Assembly: GCA_045106195.1 (NCBI GenBank)
Contig: JBGCEH010000009.1
Location: forward strand, 62,001-126,000
DNA from: Granulosicoccus sp045106195
Lineage (GTDB): Bacteria; Pseudomonadota; Gammaproteobacteria; Granulosicoccales; Granulosicoccaceae
DNA length: 64,000 nucleotides
Direction: 5' to 3'
Position numbers and translations under genes: made by a program
The notes under the pieces: model-generated
Database searches by the model: none
Told to the model about the DNA's origin: nothing
The model's input: only the letters and a program-made list of their open reading frames with translations
Part shown: one piece after another, positions 16,896 through 25,357 of the stretch
How the letters are laid out: every line of letters begins with the position of its first letter
Numbering within the stretch: the first letter of the stretch is position 1

Positions 16896-16989
16896 TCTTT
16901 ACTATCAAAATCAGTTGTCAGTGTTAGCCTGGCTTGATTCATATCGAATCGAGGTAGTTCAACACGCAGAGTCATATTGCAAAATCCGC

Positions 16990-17424
16990 TTATTGGCAAT
17001 CGGGACAAACTCCCCAGTAAATGACCTCTGCTTCATCTATCTGGTACCCGTGATCATGCTCCGCGACAAGACAGGGTGCTTTACCCACCGCACAGTCAAT
17101 ATCTATAACGTTTCCACACTTGCGGCACGCTAGATGATGATGGTTATCTACCCGATGTTCGTAGCGTGCAGCTGATCCCGCTGGTTGAATGCGACGTATC
17201 AAGCCGTGCTCTGACATCGCTCTCAAAGCATCGTAGACAGCCTGCCGGGAAATAACGCCAAGTTCCTCTCTGACAGCTTTGCAAATTTCATCAGCAATGG
17301 CATGAGGTGATCGCTCGACTGCACGATAAACCGCCAGACGCTGGGCGGTAACCTGCAGACCCGCCTTCTTAAGTGCCGCCGGCACATCAATGGGGTCATG
17401 ACTGAACGCTGATCCTTTCATCAT
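16990..17424 (-). CDS. Fur-family transcriptional regulator (FurA/PerR-like)
   Basis: A 144-residue metalloregulator. The winged helix covers about residues 15-85 (LKKAGLQVTAQRLAVYRAV, then SRQAVYDALRAMSEHGLIRRI). The dimerisation/metal domain has HHHLACRKCG and a terminal CPDCQ, two CxxC pairs forming a structural zinc site. The gene is immediately upstream of katG on the same strand, as in the mycobacterial furA-katG arrangement, so a peroxide-sensing repressor of katG and of itself is likely. No -10/-35 is confidently assigned. Whether it senses iron, manganese or peroxide cannot be read from sequence. Confidence 0.92.
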   Translation of the reverse strand: MMKGSAFSHDPIDVPAALKKAGLQVTAQRLAVYRAVERSPHAIADEICKAVREELGVISRQAVYDALRAMSEHGLIRRIQPAGSAARYEHRVDNHHHLACRKCGNVIDIDCAVGKAPCLVAEHDHGYQIDEAEVIYWGVCPDCQ

Positions 17425-17580
17425 TCAATGATGAGGCTAATTCTTTACAATGTCAAGATTTGGGTGTCATGAATTTTTGTTCAAATGCGACAGTTGGGCA
17501 CATCCGTCGCACGCAATCAACGGATGCAGTCGCTGACGAGTTCAGGTAATAATGTCCCGTTAAATGATATGGAGAAGACG

Positions 17581-18555
17581 GTGAGTGAGGCGATAATCAT
17601 CAAGGAATATGGCGACTCGGATGTGCTGGTACTCGATACAGTTGACGTGCCCCACCCTGATGCTAATGAGCTGCGGATCAGGCAAACCGCTATCGGTGTG
17701 AACTATCACGATGTCTATGTCAGATCCGGCCTGTATAAAACACTTGCAATTCCCGGCATACCCGGTTGCGAGGCGACAGGTGTAGTCGAGGCGATAGGAT
17801 CTGAAGTCAAAGGCTTCAACACCGGAGATCGTGTTGCCTATGTAACCGGTACCTACGGTGCCTATGCCACTAATCGGGTCTTGCCTGCGGATCTTGCGAT
17901 CCGACTGCCAGATGATATCTCCGACGAGATCGCTGCATCAAATTTGTTGCGCGCCATGACTGTTGAGATGCTTACTGCACAGGTGCTGCGCATAGAGCCT
18001 GATATGACCATCCTTGTGCATGCCGCAGCAGGTGGCGTCGGACGCATGTTGTGTCAGGTTGCCTCCCACATTGGCGCTACGGTTATCGGTACCGTAGGTA
18101 CTGCACAGAAGGCGGAAATCGCACGTGAAAACGGATGTGAGTTCCCTGTACTTTATCGTGACACAGACTTTGTGAAAGCCGTGGCGCAACTCACTGAAGG
18201 CCGTGGTGCTGATGCCGTTTTCGATTCTGTGGGTGCAGATACCTTTGCAGGATCTCTCAATGCGCTTGCAATGTGCGGGCATCTTGTGAATTTCGGGCAA
18301 TCTTCGGGGCCCGTTGACCCCTTGCTGATGAGCGCATTAGCGGTCAAATCACTAACCGTGTCGCGACCAATACTCTTCCACTACCTGGTGAAGCCTGATC
18401 AGTATCAAGCTATGGCTCAACGCGTATTTGAAAAATTTCGTGCCGGCATCTTGCGCGCGGCTGATCCCCTGCCAGTTGCTCTCAAGGACGCACGGCAGGC
18501 TCACGATAAGCTGGAGGGAATGACTGGCGGTGGCGCATTGATCCTGATTCCGTGA
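17581..18555 (+). CDS. NADPH:quinone oxidoreductase (zeta-crystallin-like MDR)
   Basis: The likely start is GTG 17581, with GGAG 6 nt upstream. That gives 324 residues, the usual family length; longer starts at 17569 or 17485 lack support. The MDR catalytic domain begins MSEAIIIKEYGDSDVLVL, contains GVNYHDVYVRSGLYK and the PGCEATGVVEAIG turn. The NADPH-binding Rossmann motif is ILVHAAAGGVGRMLCQVA. The zinc-binding cysteines of alcohol dehydrogenases are absent, as expected for quinone reductases. It is divergent from the fur-type gene with 156 nt between, so peroxide-linked co-regulation is possible but not shown. Confidence 0.92.
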   Translation: MSEAIIIKEYGDSDVLVLDTVDVPHPDANELRIRQTAIGVNYHDVYVRSGLYKTLAIPGIPGCEATGVVEAIGSEVKGFNTGDRVAYVTGTYGAYATNRVLPADLAIRLPDDISDEIAASNLLRAMTVEMLTAQVLRIEPDMTILVHAAAGGVGRMLCQVASHIGATVIGTVGTAQKAEIARENGCEFPVLYRDTDFVKAVAQLTEGRGADAVFDSVGADTFAGSLNALAMCGHLVNFGQSSGPVDPLLMSALAVKSLTVSRPILFHYLVKPDQYQAMAQRVFEKFRAGILRAADPLPVALKDARQAHDKLEGMTGGGALILIP

Positions 18556-18643
18556 AGGCTGCACGCATGCACAGGCGTTAAAAGGTGAGTGCGTTATAGT
18601 AAGCGTCAAAACCTTACTTATAAAAATTCTCAGGAGTTGCACG

Positions 18644-19105
18644 ATGGCAACCGTACCGCTCATCACTGATGCTCAAGCCGAGACTAACCCGGCGATAAAA
18701 GCCGTGTTCGATGACATTCGTATCACGCGTGGATCAGACTTCATCAACAATATCTGGCGAGCACTTGCAGCCGATCCACCAGGACTCAAGCGCACCTGGG
18801 AACATGTCAAATCGCTGATGGCCGTGCCCGGTGAGTTGGATCCGAAAACCCGTGAAATGATCTACATCGCGGTATCCGTGGCGAACGGTTGCAGCTATTG
18901 CGTTCATTCACACACTGCGGCAGCCCGCGCCAAGGGAATGAGCAATGCGGAACACGGCGAGCTGATGCAGATTATAGGCTTGGCAGCGCAGACCAACCAT
19001 CTGGTGAATGCCTTGCAAATTCCCGTCGATCCAGAATTCGAAGTCAATCAAGAAGCCGCGTTAACGTCTTCTGGTAATCAATCCGGAACCACGAATACCT
19101 GCTGA
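18644..19105 (+). CDS. AhpD-like carboxymuconolactone decarboxylase family protein
   Basis: A 153-residue alpha-helical protein of the AhpD/CMD fold. The redox motif CSYCVHSHTAAARAKG, with CxxC plus the downstream His, lies near residues 83-98. It is preceded by LDPKTREMIYIAVSVANG, the classic CMD segment. AhpD-like proteins reduce peroxiredoxin partners or act as small hydroperoxide reductases; CxxC supports a redox role over decarboxylation. It starts behind AGGAG and follows the quinone oxidoreductase by 88 nt. It ends exactly one base before the convergent tdh stop, with no intergenic space. Confidence 0.88.
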   Translation: MATVPLITDAQAETNPAIKAVFDDIRITRGSDFINNIWRALAADPPGLKRTWEHVKSLMAVPGELDPKTREMIYIAVSVANGCSYCVHSHTAAARAKGMSNAEHGELMQIIGLAAQTNHLVNALQIPVDPEFEVNQEAALTSSGNQSGTTNTC

Positions 19106-20143
19106 CTACCCCCAATCCATCACAACCTTGCCCGCCTCACCCGAAAGCATTACATCGAAACCTGACTCAAAATCATCAATGTCAATACGATGTGTAATCA
19201 ATGCTGAAAGATCGAGACCGCTTTGCACCAGCGCTATCATCTTGTACCAGGTTTCAAATATCTCGCGGCCGTAGATGCCTTTTATATTCAGCATCTTGAA
19301 GATGATCTCGTTCCAATCCACCGCGAACTCTGTGGGTGCGATACCTAATAGAGCGATCTTGCCGCCGTTGTTCATTGTCTCAATCATGTTACGCATGGCC
19401 GGCGCAGATCCTGACATTTCGAGCCCGACGTCAAAACCCTCCGTCATACCGATGTTGGCCATGACATTCGTCAGCGTATCGTCAGCGACATTGACCACGG
19501 TTTGCACGCCAAGACGCTTCGCCAGGTCAATGCGATAGGGGTTGATATCGGTGATAACAACCTTACGTGCCCCAACCCGTTGAGCCACCAGGGCCCCCAT
19601 GATGCCGATGGGGCCTGCGCCTGTGATCAGCACGTCTTCACCCACCAGATCGAAACTCAACGCGGTGTGGACAGCGTTACCGAACGGATCGAAAATTGCG
19701 GCAATCTCGTCAGGGATATCATCAGGTATCGGCACAACGTTGACCTCGGGAATGCACAGGTATTCAGCAAAACTTCCCTGGCGATTTACGCCGACACCCA
19801 GAGTATTCCGACACAAGTGGCCACGACCGGCCCGACAGTTGCGACAGATACCGCAAACAATGTGCCCTTCCCCTGATACACGTTGACCGATACTGAACTT
19901 GGTGGCAGCCGACCCGGTGTCCACAATCTCGCCACAGAACTCATGGCCTACCACCATGGGAACCGGTACAGTCCTGGCCGACCATTCGTCCCATTTATAA
20001 ATATGCATATCGGTGCCACAAATCGCCGATTTACGCACCTTGATCAATACATCCTGGGGGCCTGGCTCAGGTACAGGCACGCGCTGCATCCACAATCCCT
20101 GGCGGCGTTCCGCCTTGACCAGAGCTTTCATGTCTTTATTCAT
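19106..20143 (-). CDS. tdh: L-threonine 3-dehydrogenase
   Basis: A zinc MDR enzyme that oxidises L-threonine to 2-amino-3-ketobutyrate with NAD+. The 345-residue length matches Tdh. The catalytic zinc site is CGTDMHIYKWDEWS with GHEFCGEI. The structural zinc cysteines are in GHIVCGICRNCRAGRGHLC. The NAD site is VLITGAGPIGIMGALVAQ followed by ITDINPYRI. GVNRQGSFAEYLCIP is typical of Tdh. The usual partner kbl (2-amino-3-ketobutyrate CoA ligase) is not adjacent. The upstream 186-nt intergenic region is shared with the divergent cupin gene. Confidence 0.95.
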   Translation of the reverse strand: MNKDMKALVKAERRQGLWMQRVPVPEPGPQDVLIKVRKSAICGTDMHIYKWDEWSARTVPVPMVVGHEFCGEIVDTGSAATKFSIGQRVSGEGHIVCGICRNCRAGRGHLCRNTLGVGVNRQGSFAEYLCIPEVNVVPIPDDIPDEIAAIFDPFGNAVHTALSFDLVGEDVLITGAGPIGIMGALVAQRVGARKVVITDINPYRIDLAKRLGVQTVVNVADDTLTNVMANIGMTEGFDVGLEMSGSAPAMRNMIETMNNGGKIALLGIAPTEFAVDWNEIIFKMLNIKGIYGREIFETWYKMIALVQSGLDLSALITHRIDIDDFESGFDVMLSGEAGKVVMDWG

Positions 20144-20329
20144 CCGATTAATCCTGATTCAGGGCCAACGCAAATTTTCATCAAGTACTGCCTTGCGGTG
20201 TCGAGAACGAGATCGTAGCGCGTGTGGCCTTCCAGTGCATCCTTGCGCGAATAAACCATCGCGAGTACCTTAAGGGGTCACAGCGGGTTTTCACGTCCCG
20301 CGAAGTACTCAACACAGGAGATGGTGGAT

Positions 20330-20773
20330 ATGCAACTTGACAAAGGCATTACGCGCAAAGGCGGATTCGAGGATGTTGAATGGAACATCCTTGGTCAGGC
20401 TTATTTTCCGAAGGCCATATGCGAATCCAGTTTCGCTTTCGAGGCAAACACAGCTCCTGGACAGAGCGTTCCTGTGCACATTCACCCGACACAGGACGAG
20501 TTTATTCTGGTGCAGGAAGGTGAACTTGAACTGAAGCTGGACGGTGTCTGGAGCAAGGCAGGTCCGGGCGATCTGGTCAGAATGCCCAGAGGTATACCAC
20601 ATGGATATTTCAACAAATCTGATAATCCTGTCCGCGCCTTGTTCTGGGTGTCTCCGATGGGCAAGCTAAAAGACTTGTTTGAGGCTTTACATGATTTGCA
20701 GGATGTTGAAAAGGTCGTGCAGTTGTCAGCGGAACATGATGTGGAATTTCTGCCGCCTGAAGCCAATGACTAG
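20330..20773 (+). CDS. Single-domain cupin protein
   Basis: From ATG 20330, which follows AGGAG by 9 nt, the protein is 147 residues; an ATG at 20321 abuts the ribosome site and is less likely. Cupin motif 1 is HIHPTQDEFILVQEGELEL, with the His/His/Glu metal ligands, and motif 2 is GDLVRMPRGIPHGYFN. The fold binds a metal and could be a dioxygenase, isomerase or sensor of a small acid. It lies 50 nt before the RraA-family gene on the same strand and divergent from tdh. The pairing with an aldolase-like gene suggests a small-acid catabolic function, which is unproven. Confidence 0.88.
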   Translation: MQLDKGITRKGGFEDVEWNILGQAYFPKAICESSFAFEANTAPGQSVPVHIHPTQDEFILVQEGELELKLDGVWSKAGPGDLVRMPRGIPHGYFNKSDNPVRALFWVSPMGKLKDLFEALHDLQDVEKVVQLSAEHDVEFLPPEAND

Positions 20774-20823
20774 CTTTACAAATCAACAGATGAGGCTAAA
20801 CCCGTTTTGCACCTGATAACAGC

Positions 20824-21522
20824 ATGATTGAAGAACCCCCCAAACTTACGATCAAACATCCTGCACGTCGCCCTACGGTCAAGCAAATAGCCGCGTTTCA
20901 GAACGTCGCCAGCGGATTTGTTGTGGATGCCATGGCTGGAGTCGGAGCACTTCATTCTGCGATCAAACCCTTGGGCGACGGTCGAGACCTGCCTTGTGCC
21001 GCAGCGGGTCCCGCGCTCACGGTTGATACGGGGCCGGCAGATATTCTTGCATTGCTCGGCGCGTTAAAGTTTATCCAGCACGGCGACATCGTCGTTTCGG
21101 CATTTGGCGCTTATCAAGGGTGCGCTGGTTGTGGCGACCGGGTAGCAGGAATGATCAGCAACAATGGTGCTTCCGGACTGGTCATTGACGGTCCCATTCG
21201 CGATTATTCAGGCATGGTAAACGTAGGTTTACCCACCTGGTGTACTGGCATCAACCCAAACTCTCCAGTAGCACAAGGCCCTGGTAGTATCGGACAAGCC
21301 ATACAGATCGGAGGCAGAGAGGTCGAGACTGGCGACATGATTGTAGCGGACCGCGATGGTGTGGTGGTAATACCGTTCGAGGACATCGATCGAGTGCTGG
21401 AACGCCTTGAACGTGTGAAAATACTTGAAGCAGAACTGGACAAGGAAGTAGCTGAAGGCCTGAAAATACCCGCCGCCATCGCCGAACTTCTAGACAGTGC
21501 TGAGGTTACCTACGTGAAGTAG
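20824..21522 (+). CDS. RraA-family aldolase/decarboxylase-like protein
   Basis: A 232-residue RraA-fold protein with the catalytic pattern of class II HMG/CHA aldolases: GDRVAGMISNNGASGLVIDGP, then IRD, keeping the Arg-Asp pair about 20 residues after the substrate-loop Gly. Such enzymes cleave 4-hydroxy-4-methyl-2-oxoglutarate or decarboxylate oxaloacetate in aromatic catabolism. The C-terminal helix (VLERLERVKILEAELDKEV) is a family-typical tail. It is longer than the E. coli RraA-like paralogue at 11485, so the two belong to different subgroups. Co-transcription with the cupin gene is likely. Confidence 0.88.
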   Translation: MIEEPPKLTIKHPARRPTVKQIAAFQNVASGFVVDAMAGVGALHSAIKPLGDGRDLPCAAAGPALTVDTGPADILALLGALKFIQHGDIVVSAFGAYQGCAGCGDRVAGMISNNGASGLVIDGPIRDYSGMVNVGLPTWCTGINPNSPVAQGPGSIGQAIQIGGREVETGDMIVADRDGVVVIPFEDIDRVLERLERVKILEAELDKEVAEGLKIPAAIAELLDSAEVTYVK

Positions 21523-21543
21523 AGACGCCTGCGTTCGCGTCTC
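21522..21543. terminator. Hairpin between convergent RraA-like and acyl-CoA ligase genes
   Basis: GAGACGC pairs with GCGTCTC across an 8-nt loop. The hairpin begins on the last base of the RraA-like stop codon and sits 26 nt beyond the ligase stop on the other strand. No T-run follows on either strand, so termination efficiency is doubtful. Confidence 0.35.
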
Positions 21544-21568
21544 ATCACGTACTTAATACGACCAGCGT

Positions 21569-23059
21569 CTATAACAATTCATGGAGTTTATGTTTTAGTA
21601 TTTTGCCCGTGGCGGCAGCCGGCAGGTCGGTGAGCACCTCTATTCGCGATGGCCGCTTGTATCCCGTCAACCTCTGCGCCACGAATTCTCGTAACGCCTC
21701 GGGATCCGGCAAGTCGTGAATGGCTGCCTGCACAAAGGCCACAACCAACTCGTCTCCATCTGTCTTCTGACCGATTACAGCGGCCTGTATCACTTGCGGG
21801 TGCTCACTGAGCACCGCTTCCACTTCGGGCGGATACACATTAAAGCCTCCATGAATTATCAATTCCTTTGAACGCCCCCGAATGTGCAAACGGCCATGCT
21901 CGTCGAGGCTACCAAGGTCGCCGGTGCGTAACCAGCCATCATCAGTGAATGTGCGGGCAGTGGCTTCAGGATCACGAAAGTAGCCGCTCATGACATTGTC
22001 TCCCCTCACCAGTACTTCACCTACCTCGTTTTCAGCACCGATAGCATCAAAATCCAGTTTCACCTCTACTCCCGGAAAAGGCAGACCACAGGAAATATCC
22101 GGATCACCTAACTCGCTGCGAGTAATACATATGCCGGCAGTTGCCTCCGTCATACCGAAACCATTTTGCACCGGCACCCCGTAGAATGCCTCAGCTCGAC
22201 GTTTCCAGTCCGGGTCAAGTGGCGCAGCCCCTGATGATATATAGCGTAACGTATTGACTGGCAATCGGTCGAAACCCTGTTCTTTTGTGTACTGCATTAG
22301 CATTGCATGCATTTGTGGCACAGCCGATAGCAGCGTCACGCCGTTACAAAGAGCGTTATACAATCTTGACGGTGAAAAACGCGGCTCAAGAAATACGTGC
22401 GAGCCTGCGCAGGCACAGGCTGTAACCACCGATGCCAATCCGAACACGTGTGACAAAGGCAATACACCATAGACGTAATCGGTGGCATCGATTCCGCGTG
22501 TATTCATGGAGATTATTCCGGCAAAAAGCAGATTTCCATGCGTGAGCATCACACCTTTCGGTGCTCCAGTTGTACCGGTGGTGTAGAGAATGACGGCTGT
22601 ATCGTTGAGATCATCGGGGCCAGATTGCAGCGTGCACATGTCCATCTCACCAAATGATCCGCTTAGCTTTGTAGTGTTAAAACGTCCCGCATGCTGACGT
22701 GCCTCCGCAGAAACAACACTGGTAAATAAAATAACTGCCGGTTCGGCATGTGCGATCACTCTTGTCACTTCGTTCATACTCTGTCGCGCATTGAGTGGAA
22801 TGACAGCGGCTCCAATACGTGAGCAGGCGAATAAAGCAGCAATGACAGGCGCACAATTTTCACATAAGAGAAGCACCCGATCACCCGGTTGTACGCCTGC
22901 CTCCTGCAGCTCAATAGCAAGATCTGCGACCGCGACTGCGGTATCACCAAAGCTCCAGTGATTACCCAGAGAATCGGAGAAGGCAGGAGCTCCAGGACGC
23001 TGCAGTCTCTGCGCATCAAGAAAATCATGCCATTTACCACTCATGCCAGGGATACCCAT
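21569..23059 (-). CDS. Acyl-CoA ligase (AMP-forming)
   Basis: About 496 residues from ATG 23059, which has a strong GGAGAGG just upstream. ATG 23089 overlapping the previous stop is the alternative (506 residues). ANL motifs: ILYTTGTTGAPKGVMLTHGN (A3), GFGMTEATAG (A5), GWLRTGDLGSLDEHGRLHIRGRSKELIIHGGFNVYP (A7/A8) and catalytic Lys in AATGKILKHKL at the C-terminus. The GFNVYP and FADIL-like hinge fit medium/long-chain or aromatic acyl-CoA synthetases. It is the last gene of the TRAP/beta-oxidation operon, so it probably activates the imported carboxylate with CoA. Confidence 0.9.
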   Translation of the reverse strand: MGIPGMSGKWHDFLDAQRLQRPGAPAFSDSLGNHWSFGDTAVAVADLAIELQEAGVQPGDRVLLLCENCAPVIAALFACSRIGAAVIPLNARQSMNEVTRVIAHAEPAVILFTSVVSAEARQHAGRFNTTKLSGSFGEMDMCTLQSGPDDLNDTAVILYTTGTTGAPKGVMLTHGNLLFAGIISMNTRGIDATDYVYGVLPLSHVFGLASVVTACACAGSHVFLEPRFSPSRLYNALCNGVTLLSAVPQMHAMLMQYTKEQGFDRLPVNTLRYISSGAAPLDPDWKRRAEAFYGVPVQNGFGMTEATAGICITRSELGDPDISCGLPFPGVEVKLDFDAIGAENEVGEVLVRGDNVMSGYFRDPEATARTFTDDGWLRTGDLGSLDEHGRLHIRGRSKELIIHGGFNVYPPEVEAVLSEHPQVIQAAVIGQKTDGDELVVAFVQAAIHDLPDPEALREFVAQRLTGYKRPSRIEVLTDLPAAATGKILKHKLHELL

Positions 23060-23081
23060 GCACCTCTCCAGGCTGATATCT

Positions 23082-24149
23082 TCAAGCATTACTCAAGGCA
23101 ATAAACCGTTCGAGATGATGGTCAACGTCGCCGTAACGATGATCTGCCATGACAATCCTTTTGGCAAAATGCCCCAGTCGATACTCGTTTGTCATACCGA
23201 TACCGCCATGCAGTTGGATGGTTTCCTCGGCTATCAGCTTGCCAATCCGTCCGAGCAGATTCTTTGCAGCACTGATGTTCAGATCACGGGTTTGCCTGTC
23301 TGATTCAAGATGCCCGGCTGCCAATATGACCGCCGAACGTGCTTGCTCCAGTTCGATCAGTATGTCCGATACCCGATGGGCCAGTGCCTGAAACGTTGCC
23401 AGCGGCAAACCAAACTGCTGGCGAGTGGTCATGTATTCACAGGTCATTGATGTCGCTGTTTCCATCGATCCCAGTGTCTGCGCACACAGCGCAACAATGG
23501 CAGCCGCGTTTGCATTCTCGATCGCTACCAGTGCATCTTCGCACAGGCAATCATCTTGCAACAGCTGTACGTTGTCGAAGATGATATCTGCAGCATTGCC
23601 GCCACCGGTGAGTTCATAGCTATTGCATGTGATACCGGGAGTATCAGCGGGCACGAGATATAGTGATAGGCCTGTCGGGTCATCAACTTCTCCGCTACTA
23701 CGGGCAGAGACTAAAAACCATTGCGCTGCATCCGCATTCATAACAACTGATTTACGCCCGTTGATACAGTGTTGTTCCACGGTTGTTTGCACCCTGCTCA
23801 ACTCATAGCGTGCAGCCGGCTCACTATGTGCAAATGCAAGTTGCACCTCACCGGCGACAATACGCTCAAGTAATTCTTTGTGAGAATCAGACGCCAGCTC
23901 GGCAATCAATCGTCCACACACAAGGACGGATTCTATTACCGGATCGACTGATCCTGCACGCCCGAGCTCTTCAAAAACGACGGCCAGATCAAAACCATTG
24001 CCACCCAGCCCACCATCTTCTTCGCTGAAGAGTGCAGTGAAAATGCCCTGTTCCGCGAGCTGCGACCAGACTTTGTCATCACTGTCCTTAAGCATGCGAC
24101 GCAAGGTGTCTTGCAACATGCGCTGCTCATCACTGAGTTCAAAGTTCAT
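23082..24149 (-). CDS. Acyl-CoA dehydrogenase, short (355 residues) subunit-like
   Basis: A flavoprotein of the acyl-CoA dehydrogenase superfamily that introduces the alpha-beta double bond. The N-terminal helical domain starts MNFELSDEQRMLQDTLRRML, and the C-terminal domain ends ETIQLHGGIGMTNEYRLGHFAKRI. The MCAD-type catalytic Glu (YEGT) is replaced by HGG. This is typical of the partner subunit in heteromeric dehydrogenases of steroid side-chain catabolism. It is somewhat shorter than the usual 380. It overlaps the other dehydrogenase by 4 nt, supporting an alpha2-beta2 complex. Substrate unknown. Confidence 0.92.
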   Translation of the reverse strand: MNFELSDEQRMLQDTLRRMLKDSDDKVWSQLAEQGIFTALFSEEDGGLGGNGFDLAVVFEELGRAGSVDPVIESVLVCGRLIAELASDSHKELLERIVAGEVQLAFAHSEPAARYELSRVQTTVEQHCINGRKSVVMNADAAQWFLVSARSSGEVDDPTGLSLYLVPADTPGITCNSYELTGGGNAADIIFDNVQLLQDDCLCEDALVAIENANAAAIVALCAQTLGSMETATSMTCEYMTTRQQFGLPLATFQALAHRVSDILIELEQARSAVILAAGHLESDRQTRDLNISAAKNLLGRIGKLIAEETIQLHGGIGMTNEYRLGHFAKRIVMADHRYGDVDHHLERFIALSNA

Positions 24150-25342
24150 CGTCGACCTCCAAAAGCATCCTTGGCAATGATCTGTCGTTGAATCTCATTG
24201 GAGCCGCCATAAATGGATAGCTTTCGGTTGTTGAAATACTGCATGCTTACGCGACCAGCCCGCATTGGGTCTGATACCAGTTGTTCATCTTCAAGCTCCT
24301 CCGAAGCGAATGGTACTGCCTGCGGACCGGCAATGCGACGCATGAGATCGTTGATGGCTTGTCGTATGACGGTGCCTTTAACTTTCAGCATGGAACTTTC
24401 AATTCCCGGTGCCTGCCCGCTGGAGGCAGCCGACACAATGCGTAGATTAGTGGTCGCCATTGCCATTAAGTCGATTTCAATTTCGGCAATCCGCGCGGCA
24501 AAAAGCGGATTTTCGCTCAGTGGTTTGCCGCGTATGCATTCGCTTCGCGCCATTCGTTTTACCGCGGCCAATCCAGCGCGTGCAAAACCGACACCTGCGA
24601 TATTTGTGCGCTCATGGGTAAGCAAGTATTTGGCGTAGGTCCACCCTTTGTTCTCTTCACCCACCAGATTGTCGACTGGCACGCGTACATCGCTGAACCA
24701 GATTTCATTAACCTCGGCAGAGCCGTCAAGCAAGACAATAGGCCTGACTTCGACACCAGGGGTGTTCATGTCAATAAGCAAGAAAGATATCCCTTGCTGC
24801 GCACGTACCTCACTATCGGTTCGTACAAGACAGAAAATCATATTGGCGTGCTGGCCCAGCGTTGTCCATGTTTTCTGACCATTAACGACGTAATGATCGC
24901 CTTCCCGCACAGCACGGGTTTTTAGCCCGGCAAGGTCGGACCCTGCGCCCGGTTCGGAATAGCCCTGGCACCACCAGTCATCGCCATTGAGAATACGGGG
25001 CAACCAGTAATCCTGCTGTGCAGCCGAACCGAATTCATGTAGCACCGGTCCCAGCATCATCAGGCCGAATGGCACCGTTCGAGGCGCATTGGCGAGCGCA
25101 CATTCTTCATCGAATATATGGCGCCTCACTGCGCTCCATTCTGCGCCCCCAAATTGTCTGGGCCAGTTTGGCGCAAGCCAACCCCTTGCATTCAACAGTG
25201 CATGCCATTGCTCGTGTTCGGCTTTGCTCAGTGTTAACCCAAGCTCGACTTTATCGGTCAATTCCTCTTGCAGAGATGCGTCCAGAAACGCACGGACTTC
25301 GTTACGGAAATCGATATCGTCTGCGCTGTAATTTAGTTCCAT
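24146..25342 (-). CDS. Acyl-CoA dehydrogenase, 398-residue subunit
   Basis: A full-length acyl-CoA dehydrogenase. FAD- and substrate-domain features include WCQGYSEPGAGSDLAGLKTRA (the ACAD signature with SEPxAGSD), GQKTWTT and NLVGEENKGW. The C-terminal motif is YGGSNEIQRQIIAKDAFG. As in FadE26-like steroid enzymes, the YxG position lacks the MCAD-type Glu, so the catalytic base should be elsewhere, on helix G or in the partner subunit. It overlaps the 355-residue dehydrogenase by 4 nt and follows the thiolase by 15 nt. Confidence 0.93.
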   Translation of the reverse strand: MELNYSADDIDFRNEVRAFLDASLQEELTDKVELGLTLSKAEHEQWHALLNARGWLAPNWPRQFGGAEWSAVRRHIFDEECALANAPRTVPFGLMMLGPVLHEFGSAAQQDYWLPRILNGDDWWCQGYSEPGAGSDLAGLKTRAVREGDHYVVNGQKTWTTLGQHANMIFCLVRTDSEVRAQQGISFLLIDMNTPGVEVRPIVLLDGSAEVNEIWFSDVRVPVDNLVGEENKGWTYAKYLLTHERTNIAGVGFARAGLAAVKRMARSECIRGKPLSENPLFAARIAEIEIDLMAMATTNLRIVSAASSGQAPGIESSMLKVKGTVIRQAINDLMRRIAGPQAVPFASEELEDEQLVSDPMRAGRVSMQYFNNRKLSIYGGSNEIQRQIIAKDAFGGRR

Positions 25343-25357
25343 TGGACTGGTACTCGA

